Source of the DNA: Hymenobacter norwichensis DSM 15439
GTDB lineage: Bacteria; Bacteroidota; Bacteroidia; Cytophagales; Hymenobacteraceae
Direction: 5' to 3'
Assembly (NCBI RefSeq): GCF_000420705.1
Contig: NZ_ATVL01000011.1
Coordinates: forward strand, 400,387-464,386
Length of the DNA: 64,000 bases
Shown here: positions 17,263 to 26,662 of the stretch, piece after piece
How positions within the stretch are numbered: the first letter of the stretch is position 1
Layout: the number at the start of each line of letters is the position of its first letter
Notes under the pieces: generated by a model
What the model was told of the DNA's origin: nothing
Database searches by the model: none
The model's input: only the letters and a program-made list of their open reading frames with translations
Translations under genes and position numbers: made by a program

Positions 17263-18750
17263 ATGCCCACTTTCTGGACTTTACGCTCCGCTGTTCTATT
17301 TATCGGATTGCTGGTGGCTAGCTGCCAACCCGACAAGCCCACCCGTACCGAACAGGCAACTCCTGCCTTGTCCGATACCCTCACGCTCGACTCAACGGCC
17401 AATCCAATTGCCCTACTTGACTCAACTCCGGTGCGCCGCAACTGGCACCGCCTCACCCAGCCCACTAATCGGGCCGCGCCACTCGTGGTGTACCGCAGTG
17501 CGCGGCGTCCGCCAGCAAGTCTCAATGCTAGCACACCTCCTAGCGAGGCTACTCTTTTCGATATTGGCCGCAAGGCGAGCGAGTATTTCCAGATTGATCC
17601 AACCAAAGCCGCCGAAGTGCGGGGCCAAGCTGGAACAGTGGTACGCCTGGCCGCTGGCAGCTTGGTGGATGTCGCGCAACGAACCGCCACCGGGCCGGTA
17701 TGGGTGGAACTACGGGAGTGCTACACACCCGCGGAAATGATTCTTACTAATCTAACTACTCTCACTACCGACAACCAATTGCTGCAAACCGGCGGCATGG
17801 TGCTAGTGAAAGCTACGGCGGCGGGGCGGCCCCTTCAACTAGCCGAAGGCCGTACCATGCGCTTAGAAATGCCGGCGGCCAACGGCCGGCCAGTGCCAGG
17901 AATGCAGCTTTATTATGGCCAGGGTACCGCCTCTGTCCGCTGGGTAGCGGCTCCTGCTTCTGCCATGCCTGCCATTCAGGAAACCATCTATACCAACGCG
18001 CAGCCCATGCCAACCTACCACCGTGGGCCTGCCGATATCAACCGCCTAATTCGGTATCCGCGCGAAGCTCTGGTTAGCCAGATACAAGGGGTGGTATTTG
18101 CTTCGTTTGTAGTGGATGAAAGCGGACGGGTACAGCGGCCTCATATTCTGCGCGGTATTGGGCACGGCTGCGACGAAGAAGTGTTGCGGGTGCTGCAACA
18201 GACTTCTGGCCGCTGGACTCCGGGCCAACGCAACGGAGAATTTGTAAAAGTGAAAATGGTGCTGCCCATCCGGTTTTCGTTTCAACCTGGTCAACTCAGT
18301 CTTGATACCAGCCGCCGCCAGGTAGCCGATGCCGAGCCCGCAGCCACAACTACGGTACCCTCGGAACAACCAACGGAACCCATGCCTACCGACCGGTACG
18401 TTTTCAATTGCGCACAGCTAGGTTGGCTGAATGCTGACCGGCCACTAAGCTCGGGTACAGCCTTGCTATTGGCTGCTGCCACTCCCGATGAAAGTACTGC
18501 CGTACGCCTGGTGCTACCTGGTACTACACCTACCGTTTTGGCTGCTGAAACGGTAGAAAACGGCTACCAGTTCACTGGCGTACCAGCTGGCCGCCGAGCT
18601 GTGCTGGTGGGGTTGCGCTACTCAGGGGGCGTACCGTCTCTGGCATGGCAAGAAGTTACCACTGGTCAGGAAGCACCTGCCCCTCTAGAATTCAAGGAAA
18701 CTACGCTGGAAGAGTTGGAGCGCCGTCTGGAAAAGCTAGAACTCTATTAG
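17263..18750 (+). CDS. Lipoprotein with TonB C-terminal domain
   Basis: 495 aa. Lipobox LLVASC (Cys21). A central region at about 245-345 is a TonB_C domain: YPREALVSQIQGVVFASF, VVDESGRVQRPHIL, GCDEEVLRVLQQT and KVKMVLPIRF. This arrangement is common in Bacteroidota TonB-like proteins, but here the domain is internal, on a lipoprotein, and flanked by beta-rich regions, so classical energy transduction to an outer-membrane receptor is uncertain. C-terminal end is charged (LEELERRLEKLELY). Confidence 0.82.
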   Translation: MPTFWTLRSAVLFIGLLVASCQPDKPTRTEQATPALSDTLTLDSTANPIALLDSTPVRRNWHRLTQPTNRAAPLVVYRSARRPPASLNASTPPSEATLFDIGRKASEYFQIDPTKAAEVRGQAGTVVRLAAGSLVDVAQRTATGPVWVELRECYTPAEMILTNLTTLTTDNQLLQTGGMVLVKATAAGRPLQLAEGRTMRLEMPAANGRPVPGMQLYYGQGTASVRWVAAPASAMPAIQETIYTNAQPMPTYHRGPADINRLIRYPREALVSQIQGVVFASFVVDESGRVQRPHILRGIGHGCDEEVLRVLQQTSGRWTPGQRNGEFVKVKMVLPIRFSFQPGQLSLDTSRRQVADAEPAATTTVPSEQPTEPMPTDRYVFNCAQLGWLNADRPLSSGTALLLAAATPDESTAVRLVLPGTTPTVLAAETVENGYQFTGVPAGRRAVLVGLRYSGGVPSLAWQEVTTGQEAPAPLEFKETTLEELERRLEKLELY

Positions 18751-18790
18751 TGCCGACAATCAGCCCTAGAGTACCGGCTGCCTCGATTGG

Positions 18791-20233
18791 TTACAGCTTT
18801 ACCGTAATGCTTTGGGGCTCGGTGAAAAAGCGCAAGGCTTCCAAGCCACCTTCGCGCCCAATGCCGGAGTTTTTCATGCCACCGAAAGGCGTACGTAGGT
18901 CGCGGTGCAGCCAGGTGTTCACCCACACGATACCGCTGTGCAGGGCGTGGGCTACGCGGTGCGCCCGGTTCAGGTCGCGGGTCCAGATGGTGGCGGCCAA
19001 GCCGTATTGGGTGCCATTGGCCCAGGCCAGCACTTCGGTTTCAGTATCGAAGGGGGTGAGCGTAACCACTGGGCCGAATATTTCTTCCTGATTCACCCGG
19101 CAATCGGGCGCCAAGCCCTCAAACACGGTGGGTGCTAGGAAGTAGCCGCCTGCGCAGCGGCCTTCTAGCTGCACGCGCTGCCCACCTGCCAGTAAGGTGC
19201 CGCCTTCTTCGTGTGCCAACGCAATGTAGTCCAGTACTTTATGTAAATGCGCTTCACTCACCAAAGCGCCCTGCCGGCTGTTGGCCAGCTGTGGGTCATC
19301 AATCGTTAGGTCGGCCACGCCGCGCAGGAATTCCGCCTTGAACTGCTCGTAGATGGACCGCTCGACGAAGATGCGCGACCCGCACAGACAAATCTGACCT
19401 TGATTTGCGAAACTGCTTCGTAGGCTGGTGCGCACCGCCTCGGTTAGGTCACAGTCGGCGAAGATGATATTGGGGTTTTTACCGCCTAGTTCCAACGACA
19501 GTTTCTTGAACATAGGCGCGGCCGTGCGGGCAATATGCTCCCCGGTTTTAGTGCCCCCCGTGAAGCTGATGGCCTTGATGCCGGGATGCTCCACAATAGC
19601 CTGGCCAACGCCTGGCCCGGTGCCGTGTACAATGTTGAGGACGCCGGCCGGTAGCCCAGCTTCCATACATAGCTCGCTGAGTAGAAATGCTGTGTACGGT
19701 GTGATTTCCGAGGGCTTAGCTACCACGCAGCACCCGGCAGCCAAGGCCGGCGCAATTTTCCAGGTGAACAGGTACAGCGGCAGATTCCAGGGCGAAATGC
19801 AGCCCACTACGCCCAATGGGTGCCGCACCGTATAGTTGAGGGCCACACCTTCCTGAAAGTGGGTTTCCGAAGCAAAATGCTGCGCGGCCGTCCCGAAGAA
19901 GGCGAAATTGCTAGCCGCCCGCGGAATATCTACCGTCCGGGCCAAACTCACCGGCTTGCCATTGTCCTGGCTTTCGGCCTGCGCAAGGGGCTCCAAGTTA
20001 CGCTCAATCAGCTCGGCAACACGCACTAGTAGGCGGCCTCGCTCTTCGGCCGGTAGGGCCCGCCACGCGGGTAGCGCGGCCTCGGCGGCCATTACGGCTA
20101 ACGCTACATCCGTGGTATCGGAGTCCGGAATGTGCGCGTACACCTGCCCGGTAGCGGGTTCCACGTTGGTAAGGTAATGGCCCCCCGTAGGCGGTACTAG
20201 TTGGCCGTTGATGTAGTTCTGAAAGTGCAGCAT
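18791..20233 (-). CDS. Aldehyde dehydrogenase, 2-aminomuconic semialdehyde dehydrogenase-like (ALDH8A1 type)
   Basis: 480 aa from ATG 20233; the longer frame from 20326 adds a non-family N-terminus. NAD-dependent ALDH with Asn150 (ISPWNLP), general base Glu248 (LELGGKNPN) and nucleophile Cys282 (FANQGQICLC, then SRIFVERS). That last segment is characteristic of the ALDH8A1/AmnC group, which oxidises 2-aminomuconate 6-semialdehyde to 2-aminomuconate. This is the step after NbaD, encoded 15 kb away in the window. Related 2-hydroxymuconic semialdehyde dehydrogenases are the main alternative. Confidence 0.85.
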   Translation of the reverse strand: MLHFQNYINGQLVPPTGGHYLTNVEPATGQVYAHIPDSDTTDVALAVMAAEAALPAWRALPAEERGRLLVRVAELIERNLEPLAQAESQDNGKPVSLARTVDIPRAASNFAFFGTAAQHFASETHFQEGVALNYTVRHPLGVVGCISPWNLPLYLFTWKIAPALAAGCCVVAKPSEITPYTAFLLSELCMEAGLPAGVLNIVHGTGPGVGQAIVEHPGIKAISFTGGTKTGEHIARTAAPMFKKLSLELGGKNPNIIFADCDLTEAVRTSLRSSFANQGQICLCGSRIFVERSIYEQFKAEFLRGVADLTIDDPQLANSRQGALVSEAHLHKVLDYIALAHEEGGTLLAGGQRVQLEGRCAGGYFLAPTVFEGLAPDCRVNQEEIFGPVVTLTPFDTETEVLAWANGTQYGLAATIWTRDLNRAHRVAHALHSGIVWVNTWLHRDLRTPFGGMKNSGIGREGGLEALRFFTEPQSITVKL

Positions 20234-20281
20234 AAAGAACAGAGCGAGTCTTTCAAAAGTAACGACTTCACGCGCAACGGC

Positions 20282-20289
20282 TACCTTTG
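20282..20289 (+). promoter_or_regulatory. Putative -7 promoter box for the GT-C gene
   Basis: TACCTTTG, matching TAnnTTTG, 46 bases before ATG 20336 and in the divergent region with the aldehyde dehydrogenase gene. This placement supports the downstream start. Confidence 0.45.
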
Positions 20290-20335
20290 CCGGCCCGGTT
20301 TTGCGTGGGGTAATCCGGTTCACCAATCCGCTCTT

Positions 20336-22090
20336 ATGCCCGGCAGAAATACAGGTTGGCAGCTAGCCCTGATAATTGCTTCGTACGTAGCGGTATTTGT
20401 GGCTTGGACCTGGCCGCTGACGGCACACCTGAGCAGTCAGTTTCCGGCAGTGCCCGAGCAGGATGGCTACATGCAACTCTGGAACGTGTGGCACTTCCGG
20501 GAGGTGCTGCTGTCCGGGCACAACCCATTCCATTCCAACTGGCTGCTCTACCCCGAAGGAGCCGCACTGTGGCTGCACACCTACAACCCCATTACTGGCA
20601 TCGTTAACCTGTTCATTGGCAACGAGATGCTGGCGCTGAACCTAGCCCTAATGGCCGAATATGCGTTGTCGGGGGCGGGGGCGTGGCTGCTGGCCCGGCG
20701 CTGGCTGCGGCAGCCGGTATTGGCTTGGCTGGCGGGATTGTTTTTCGCCTTTTCACCCTACAAGACGGTCCGGCTGCCTCTCCACTACAACCTGATGCTA
20801 ACGGCCACGGTGCCGTTTTATATCTTGGCTTTTTTGCGGGCCTTCACGTTTCACCCCGGTCGGTTCTGGCCGGATGTGCGCAGCTGGAAGGCCGTGGCCG
20901 CTTGTCTGGCACTAGGGATAATTACTTTCCTGAGTGATTATTACGTGCTTTTTGCGCTGCTATATTTCTCGGTGGCCTACGCGGCGTGGTTCTGGTTTCG
21001 GCTGGGCGCCATCAACTGGCGGCGCCGCAATACTTGGCTGATAGTAGCCGGCGTGCTGCTGGGTGGACACTTCCTTATTCGGCTGATGCGGCTCTGGGAT
21101 GTGCCCGACAACGCCGGTTTCTGGTGGGGCGGCGACGTGGCCGGCTACTTCATGCCCGCCGACAACAGCCGCTGGCTGAACTTCAACTGGGCCCGGCAAC
21201 TGTATGGTAATCCGCGCTTGTTTAACATGCCGGGGTCAGTTGAAAACTATATGTTTCTGGGTTATGCGGTGCCGCTAGTATGCGCTCTAGCTGCGTTTTG
21301 GCCGGCCCGGCCGGTGTCGCGCCGCCACCTCGACCCGCAGGGTCGTCCACTGGCCTGGGTGCTTTTGTTTTTCGTGCTCCTGACTCTGCCTTCGGTGCGG
21401 GTGCTGGGGCATCTAAAACTGAACCTGCCCACTGGTCTGCTGCACTTTATCCCTTTTTTCAACAACATCCGCTGTCCTACCCGCTGGGTGATGGTGGTAA
21501 GCTTGTTGCTGCCGATAGTAGGATTTGGGGCCCTGGAGGCTGCCTGGCAAACTGCGCGGCGCCCGGTATTACGCGGTGTTATGAGTGCCGCACTGCTGGC
21601 CGCCGTAGCCTTCGAGTTTTGGCCGGTTGCGCCTCCCTTGGATTCGTCCCGGACCATGCCCGCTGCTTTTCATGCGGTGGCCAAGCTACCCGGCGAAGCG
21701 CTGTTCACCATCCCGATGGGTTTGGTTGACGGCTACCACGTACTGGGCAAGGTGGAACTACACAACTTCCTATACCAGCCCTACTATCGTAAAAAGCTGC
21801 CCTCCGCTTACATTTCGCGGGTTTCCCAAACGCAGTTCGAGCGGTTTCAGTCCGACACCGTAATGCGCACTGTGTTGGCACTTCAGCGCGCGCCCACCGA
21901 TACTACATTCACGCCACCTTCCGCCCAAGCAGCGGCCCGTTTCCGGGAGTATTACAAGCCAGCTGCTATTCTGGTAAGTCCGGCTTGGCGCAATGGTCCC
22001 GCTCAGCGTTATCTGCAAGCAGTGTTTCCTACATACACCCCGCGCACCTTCCCCGATGGTTATGTGCTGTTGGCACCGGCTCGGCAATAG
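20336..22090 (+). CDS. GT-C-like polytopic membrane glycosyltransferase
   Basis: 584 aa from ATG 20336. About 11-13 hydrophobic helices. The first periplasmic loop carries an acidic motif (VPEQDGYMQLWNVWHF), as in GT-C enzymes that use polyprenyl-phosphate sugars at the outer face of the inner membrane. A soluble C-terminal portion follows the last helix (about 480-584). Donor and acceptor cannot be predicted. It opens a 14-kb region rich in GT-C and GT2 genes. Confidence 0.72.
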   Translation: MPGRNTGWQLALIIASYVAVFVAWTWPLTAHLSSQFPAVPEQDGYMQLWNVWHFREVLLSGHNPFHSNWLLYPEGAALWLHTYNPITGIVNLFIGNEMLALNLALMAEYALSGAGAWLLARRWLRQPVLAWLAGLFFAFSPYKTVRLPLHYNLMLTATVPFYILAFLRAFTFHPGRFWPDVRSWKAVAACLALGIITFLSDYYVLFALLYFSVAYAAWFWFRLGAINWRRRNTWLIVAGVLLGGHFLIRLMRLWDVPDNAGFWWGGDVAGYFMPADNSRWLNFNWARQLYGNPRLFNMPGSVENYMFLGYAVPLVCALAAFWPARPVSRRHLDPQGRPLAWVLLFFVLLTLPSVRVLGHLKLNLPTGLLHFIPFFNNIRCPTRWVMVVSLLLPIVGFGALEAAWQTARRPVLRGVMSAALLAAVAFEFWPVAPPLDSSRTMPAAFHAVAKLPGEALFTIPMGLVDGYHVLGKVELHNFLYQPYYRKKLPSAYISRVSQTQFERFQSDTVMRTVLALQRAPTDTTFTPPSAQAAARFREYYKPAAILVSPAWRNGPAQRYLQAVFPTYTPRTFPDGYVLLAPARQ

Positions 22091-22183
22091 GTACTTTCTA
22101 GATAAGTTGTTGTAGGCCAAGGAAAAACGGTGTAAATGTCAGCGCATCCAGCTTCGTTTCACCGAGACGTTATTGCGGACATA

Positions 22184-23125
22184 TTAGGCGTTGGGTTTTG
22201 GGCGCGGTAAGTCGGTTTCATCGATGATGTAGAGCGGACGCTGGCGCGTGTTAGCTCCAAGGCGCGCCACGTACTCTCCGATTACGCCAATAGCCATAAG
22301 CTGAATACCACCTAGGAATAAAACACTTACCATGAGAGAAGGCCAACCTACCCCGTAGTTTTTCAGAAAAAACCGGGCGTATATGGCGTATAACATCACG
22401 AGAAAAGCCACGCCAGACACTGCAAAACCACCGATAGAAGCCATGCGCAACGGCAAGTCAGAAAACGAGGTGATACCATCTAAGGCTAGCTTGATGAGCT
22501 TGCTATACGTATAGCCTGGCTCGCCACCTGCCCGTTCAGAGCGGTCGAATTCTAGAAAGGTCTGCCGGTAGCCAATCCAGGAAATTTGGCCGCGAATAAA
22601 CTTGTTTTGCTCGGGCATGAGCTTGAGGGCCTCCACCACTTTGCGGCTGACAATGCGAAAATCGCCGGTATCAATGGGAATATTCACTGAGGTAATCCGG
22701 GCAAGTATCCGGTAAAACATCTTGGCTGTGAACAGCTTGATGGCACTCTCGCCTTGCCGGGAGCGGCGCTTGGCGTACACCACCTCGTAGCCCTCGTGCA
22801 GCTTAGCGTACAGTTGCGGAATCAGTTCGGGCGGGTCCTGCAAATCACCGTCCATGACCACAACGGCAGCACCCCGCGACAAGTCCAGGCCCGCCGTAAT
22901 GGCTACCTGGTGCCCGAAGTTGCGGCTAAACGTAATGTAGTGCATACGCGGGTCGCGGGCCGCAAATCCCTGCATCAATTCCAACGAACGGTCACGGGAG
23001 CCGTCATTCACAAAAATGACCTCTACCTCAAGCAGCAAGGCATCAAGCATGGCTGCCAGTCGGGCGTACAGGACTGGAAGATTGATTTCTTCGTTGTAGA
23101 TGGGGACAATAATGGAAAGGTCCAC
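22184..23125 (-). CDS. GtrB/DPM-synthase-like GT2 glycosyltransferase with C-terminal membrane helices
   Basis: 313 aa. GT2 catalytic domain: VPIYNEEINLPVLYARL, VIFVNDGSRDRSLELM, and the DxD-type VVMDGDLQDPPELI. Two hydrophobic segments at about 235-295 anchor it in the membrane, as in GtrB/CsbB-type polyprenyl-phosphate hexose synthases. Such enzymes move a sugar from a nucleotide donor to undecaprenyl phosphate, feeding GT-C enzymes like those encoded nearby. The methyltransferase gene lies 17 bases upstream on the same strand. Confidence 0.88.
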   Translation of the reverse strand: MDLSIIVPIYNEEINLPVLYARLAAMLDALLLEVEVIFVNDGSRDRSLELMQGFAARDPRMHYITFSRNFGHQVAITAGLDLSRGAAVVVMDGDLQDPPELIPQLYAKLHEGYEVVYAKRRSRQGESAIKLFTAKMFYRILARITSVNIPIDTGDFRIVSRKVVEALKLMPEQNKFIRGQISWIGYRQTFLEFDRSERAGGEPGYTYSKLIKLALDGITSFSDLPLRMASIGGFAVSGVAFLVMLYAIYARFFLKNYGVGWPSLMVSVLFLGGIQLMAIGVIGEYVARLGANTRQRPLYIIDETDLPRPKPNA

Positions 23126-23142
23126 GTAATTGGGAACAGAAG

Positions 23143-23892
23143 TCAGACAGTCGGAGATTTCATAGCCAGCGCGAATACGCTTACACCCACCGGCGCATTC
23201 AGAGCTTGGAGTAAGCGATTTTCGGCAGTAATAATGCTGGTTAGCAGTGTATTAACGAGCGGTGGCGCTGCAAAGAAGTCGTCTTCCGCTGGCTTATTAT
23301 CGGTGGGTAGTACTTTCTTAAGCAGCCGAACAGCGGCCGTTGGAAAAAACAAGCTCACATTCCAGTAGGAGCGACGCTTGACTTGCAAGCCGGCTTTGCG
23401 CAGGCTGGCTGCCAGCTGCGCGGCAGTATACCGTCGGAAGTGGTGGTTGGCTTCGTCGTGCTTGCCCCACAAAAACTGAAACGCCGGCACAAATACTAAA
23501 AGCTTTCCGCCTGGCTTCAGCACCCGCGTCCATTCCCGTAACGCTTGGGCCTCGTCCTGAATATGTTCTAGTACATCGGAGGCTACTACTAAATCAAAGG
23601 CGTTGTCGGGGAAGGAGAGGTGGGCCCCATCCATGCACGACACGTTGGGAATACCACGCTGCTGCGCAACGGCAATACCGGCCTCGCTCACGTCGATACC
23701 CGTTAGGTTGGAATAGCCGACAGTGCGCAGGCGCTGCAACAACGGGCCACCTGAGCAGCCAATTTCCAGAATAGGGGCATCAGTGGCTAGTTTCAGCTCA
23801 TTTATGAGCCGGAATACCATATCACGACGTGCCTGAAACCACCAGTATTTTTCTTCTAATTGATGGTATTTTACTTCGTATTCGATATCCAT
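23143..23892 (-). CDS. SAM-dependent class I methyltransferase
   Basis: 249 aa. Motif I ILEIGCSGGPLLQRL, acidic post-motif TGIDVSEAG, and VVASDVLEHIQDEAQAL then LKPGGKLLVFVPAF. The N-terminal segment YHQLEEKYWWFQARRDMVF is typical of methyltransferases found in glycan gene sets. The substrate is unknown. The stop is 17 bases from the GT2 start, so a two-gene operon is likely. Confidence 0.85.
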   Translation of the reverse strand: MDIEYEVKYHQLEEKYWWFQARRDMVFRLINELKLATDAPILEIGCSGGPLLQRLRTVGYSNLTGIDVSEAGIAVAQQRGIPNVSCMDGAHLSFPDNAFDLVVASDVLEHIQDEAQALREWTRVLKPGGKLLVFVPAFQFLWGKHDEANHHFRRYTAAQLAASLRKAGLQVKRRSYWNVSLFFPTAAVRLLKKVLPTDNKPAEDDFFAAPPLVNTLLTSIITAENRLLQALNAPVGVSVFALAMKSPTV

Positions 23893-24065
23893 GGTATTCC
23901 AAAAGTAAGCAACCTTGGCGTAGGTAGCTATTTAACTATAGAACTCAATACCAGTGTAAGCGAGCTTGCGCAGTAGCTAGTTGGCGTGAGCAGAATGGTA
24001 TATGCGCCTGTATGTTCAGGGTTCGAGAAAGCGTTGAATCTGCTGCATAAGAGAGCACTGGAGCG

Positions 24066-25658
24066 CTACCAACGATAGAAAACCGATAAAATCTTTATGC
24101 CGTTTGTCTTCAGGGCGTAGACTTCGTTGCCGATGGTATCGGGGTAGGCTTCAGGGTGCATGCGGTATCCAGTGAGGTAGTAGCGCTCCTTATCAGTAGC
24201 GCTCATCCTGAAACGGCCCCGGTCAGCGGGCTTCAGGATGGATAAGTTGTTTTCCAGCACAATGGGCACGGGGCCGTCTACCGACAGCTGTGAAGCCGTG
24301 TCATGGGCTAAAATCCATTCCAATCCTTGCCGGTAGGCCACGCCCCAATAGTCCCGGTCGAAGAGCCGCTCCGCCTGCTCCGGCGATAAGAAAGAAAAGA
24401 ATACCTGCTGGTTGGGATGAGCTGCTACCATTCGGGCAGCCGTATATGTAGCTTCGGCGCCGGCTAAAACAGCAAGTGCTACGGTTGCGCGTTTCAACAA
24501 TACACTACGTTGGCTAGCTTGCCAGACTGCATATGCGCCGCGTACCGCAATTAATAGCAGTGCTGGATAAATAAAGTATAAATGCCGCCAGCCGTCATAA
24601 ATAACGGAATGGAGGAGTATAACCATCAACAAGGGAACTACAAACCAGCCCGCTAGCAACACGTCTATCTGGCCTTGCAGGGTACGCAGCAACGCAAACC
24701 GGTAGCGCACAACGGTGTAAAGCCACAGGGACGCACCTGCCAGAAATGCCACTGAATAGGCAACAGGAGTGGTAATGATAATCCAAACCGGTGCGTAGTG
24801 CCACGGCAGTTCAATGCCTTTCACCACCTGACCTAGATAAAAAACGTCGCCTTCCCAACGGAACCGCTTCATCTTATCGAAGGCCTCTAAGAATTTTCCG
24901 GCCGGATCTTCCCACAAGTAAGGCCAGCCAACGATAGTTAAGGCAATGGCCGCCACGCAATAGAGCCCAATGGCTTTGCCAAGTCGCCGACGTTCGGCAC
25001 TGGTGGTTTTCCCCCAAATGGCATCCAACACAAACATGCCAATAGAAAGTGCAAACAGCAGACAGCCCAGAATGCGCACATCGGTAGCAATGGCGGTGGC
25101 AAGGCCGTGCAGGGCTGCCCGAGCTAGTGTTGGGTACTGCAACAGCCGAATTAAGGTGTAAATTCCGAAGGTGAAGAAGGACAGAAAAACGAGGTCCTTC
25201 CCGTTGTAGAAGCTGTCGGCAAAGATGCGTGGCGACAGTATTAGTAGTGTACTGGCGACTAAGCCTACCTGCCAGCTATTAAATCGAATCAGAGCTATTT
25301 TATAAACAGACCATAAGGCCAGCATGAACGTTAGGAATATGCCGAAGTGCCTTACCAAATAGTAAGTGCGTGAGTCGAGCCCAGGCCATATTACTTCCAT
25401 AAACGCAAAAGGCAGATGGAATAAGGCACCATGGTCGTTTTCCAAATGGCTAGCGAAATCAGGAACCTTGGTGAATACCAGTTGATGCTCCGTCCATTCG
25501 GGTGCTAGCGTAACCATAATATATTTCGCATTGACCATGCCGTTGATGCGGTCAATAGATTCGTCCCAGGAAACACCGTAATCTTTGAATATAAAGACTC
25601 CTAACAGGAAGACAAGCAGGAAATAAGCCGTAACGTACGTGTTGTTCCGTGGTATCAT
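24066..25658 (-). CDS. GT-C-like polytopic membrane protein
   Basis: 530 aa, with about 10-11 hydrophobic helices and a soluble C-terminal part. The first loop has the acidic GT39-like motif DYGVSWDESIDR. No precise family assigned; a lipid-linked-sugar transferase is the best guess. Same strand as the methyltransferase/GT2 pair and 173 bases upstream of it. Confidence 0.7.
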   Translation of the reverse strand: MIPRNNTYVTAYFLLVFLLGVFIFKDYGVSWDESIDRINGMVNAKYIMVTLAPEWTEHQLVFTKVPDFASHLENDHGALFHLPFAFMEVIWPGLDSRTYYLVRHFGIFLTFMLALWSVYKIALIRFNSWQVGLVASTLLILSPRIFADSFYNGKDLVFLSFFTFGIYTLIRLLQYPTLARAALHGLATAIATDVRILGCLLFALSIGMFVLDAIWGKTTSAERRRLGKAIGLYCVAAIALTIVGWPYLWEDPAGKFLEAFDKMKRFRWEGDVFYLGQVVKGIELPWHYAPVWIIITTPVAYSVAFLAGASLWLYTVVRYRFALLRTLQGQIDVLLAGWFVVPLLMVILLHSVIYDGWRHLYFIYPALLLIAVRGAYAVWQASQRSVLLKRATVALAVLAGAEATYTAARMVAAHPNQQVFFSFLSPEQAERLFDRDYWGVAYRQGLEWILAHDTASQLSVDGPVPIVLENNLSILKPADRGRFRMSATDKERYYLTGYRMHPEAYPDTIGNEVYALKTNGIKILSVFYRW

Positions 25659-25902
25659 AGCTCGCAGAAAGACCAGTGCAATAAGAGGAGACTAAGCATT
25701 TGGTGCATATTATCTCAACTTTGGTTGGTAAAAGTAGGAGGCTACACTTGGTATCCCAACTGGTAGAGGAGATGCATGCTTGCCAGGATGGTCATCTCGC
25801 ATAGGAAAATAGCTGCCAAGCAGGTGCGCTACTCGGCCAGATAGGCCACTGTAACCCGTGGGTAAACCTGATAATTAGTGTGGGAGCAGCGCTAAATTTC
25901 AC

Positions 25903-25930
25903 TTAGTTTTGAGTCCACAACTAACCTTTC
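25903..25930 (+). promoter_or_regulatory. Putative promoter of the first CBM-like lipoprotein gene
   Basis: TTAGTTTTG at 25903-25911 and AACCTTTC at 25923-25930, ten bases before the ATG. The same two words (TTAGTTTTG, AACCTTTG) precede the paralogous gene at 26624-26655 with four more bases between them. Confidence 0.35.
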
Positions 25931-25940
25931 GACCCTGGTA

Positions 25941-26474
25941 ATGAAAAAATTGCTTTACGCATCTTTGGCCTTATGCTTGGCAGCTTGTGGAGACAAGGCA
26001 ACTACTGCTCCTACCAATCAGTTAGCCAGCAATGATTTCGAATCAATTGAGGGCTGGACAGGAGATGCTAATCCATCCTTAACCAAAGAAAGAGCACACT
26101 CAGGGCGCTATTCTATAAAAGTTGATCCGGCTGTTGAATACAGCATGGGTTATAATAACCTGCTGGGCAAAATCAGCCCCAGCAAAATGCGTAAAATCAA
26201 AATTAAAGGGTGGGTATACCTGCCAAAGGGCAGCACCGATGTGGTGCTGGTAACTGCCGTGACGGATCCGGCGGACCCAAGTAAGCCCGTGTTGTGGGAC
26301 GGGATGAAGCTAGCCGACCAAGTGAAAGCAGACAGCAAATGGACTGAAGTGGAAAAGGAAATTACGCTGCCTGACAACGTAAGCTATACCCATAAGCTGG
26401 GGGTATATCTGTGGCGTACCGGTGCACCAAACACTGCCTATCTAGATGATTTGGTTATCGAGAAGGCCGAATAA
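25941..26474 (+). CDS. CBM-like lipoprotein, copy 1
   Basis: 177 aa. Lipobox LALCLAAC (Cys16). The mature part looks like a carbohydrate-binding jelly roll (CBM4/9-like): SNDFESIEGWTGDANPS, KERAHSGRYSIKVD, KIKIKGWVYLP and a final AYLDDLVIEKAE. It is closely related to the next gene by tandem duplication. Its last two codons and stop lie inside the left arm of a 40-bp perfect inverted repeat. Ligand unknown; binding of a cell-surface or environmental glycan is inferred from fold only. Confidence 0.8.
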   Translation: MKKLLYASLALCLAACGDKATTAPTNQLASNDFESIEGWTGDANPSLTKERAHSGRYSIKVDPAVEYSMGYNNLLGKISPSKMRKIKIKGWVYLPKGSTDVVLVTAVTDPADPSKPVLWDGMKLADQVKADSKWTEVEKEITLPDNVSYTHKLGVYLWRTGAPNTAYLDDLVIEKAE

Positions 26475-26567
26475 ATGAGTGGCCTACTTGCATAAAGGGC
26501 TCCCGTGAATATGCTTTGTCATACTTGCGGGAGCCCTTTATGCAAGTAGGCCACTCATTTATTCGGC
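26466..26567. repeat. 40-bp perfect inverted repeat (long hairpin)
   Basis: Left arm 26466-26505 and right arm 26528-26567 are exact reverse complements over 40 bases, with a 22-base loop. The inner part (AAAGGGCTCCCG / CGGGAGCCCTTT) resembles an ordinary terminator of this genome. The outer 28 bp duplicates, inverted, the 3' end of the upstream gene including Ala-Glu-stop. There is no T-run after the stem. Confidence 0.95.
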
Positions 26568-26623
26568 TAACCGAAATTACTGGCTATCACGCTCAACGAA
26601 GTATGTATGCCGGTGCTTTTGCG

Positions 26624-26655
26624 TTAGTTTTGGATGTGCGAGGACTCAACCTTTG
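26624..26655 (+). promoter_or_regulatory. Putative promoter of the second CBM-like lipoprotein gene
   Basis: TTAGTTTTG (26624-26632) and -7-like AACCTTTG (26648-26655), seven bases before the ATG. Resembles the promoter region of copy 1. Confidence 0.35.
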
Positions 26656-26662
26656 GCCTTCT

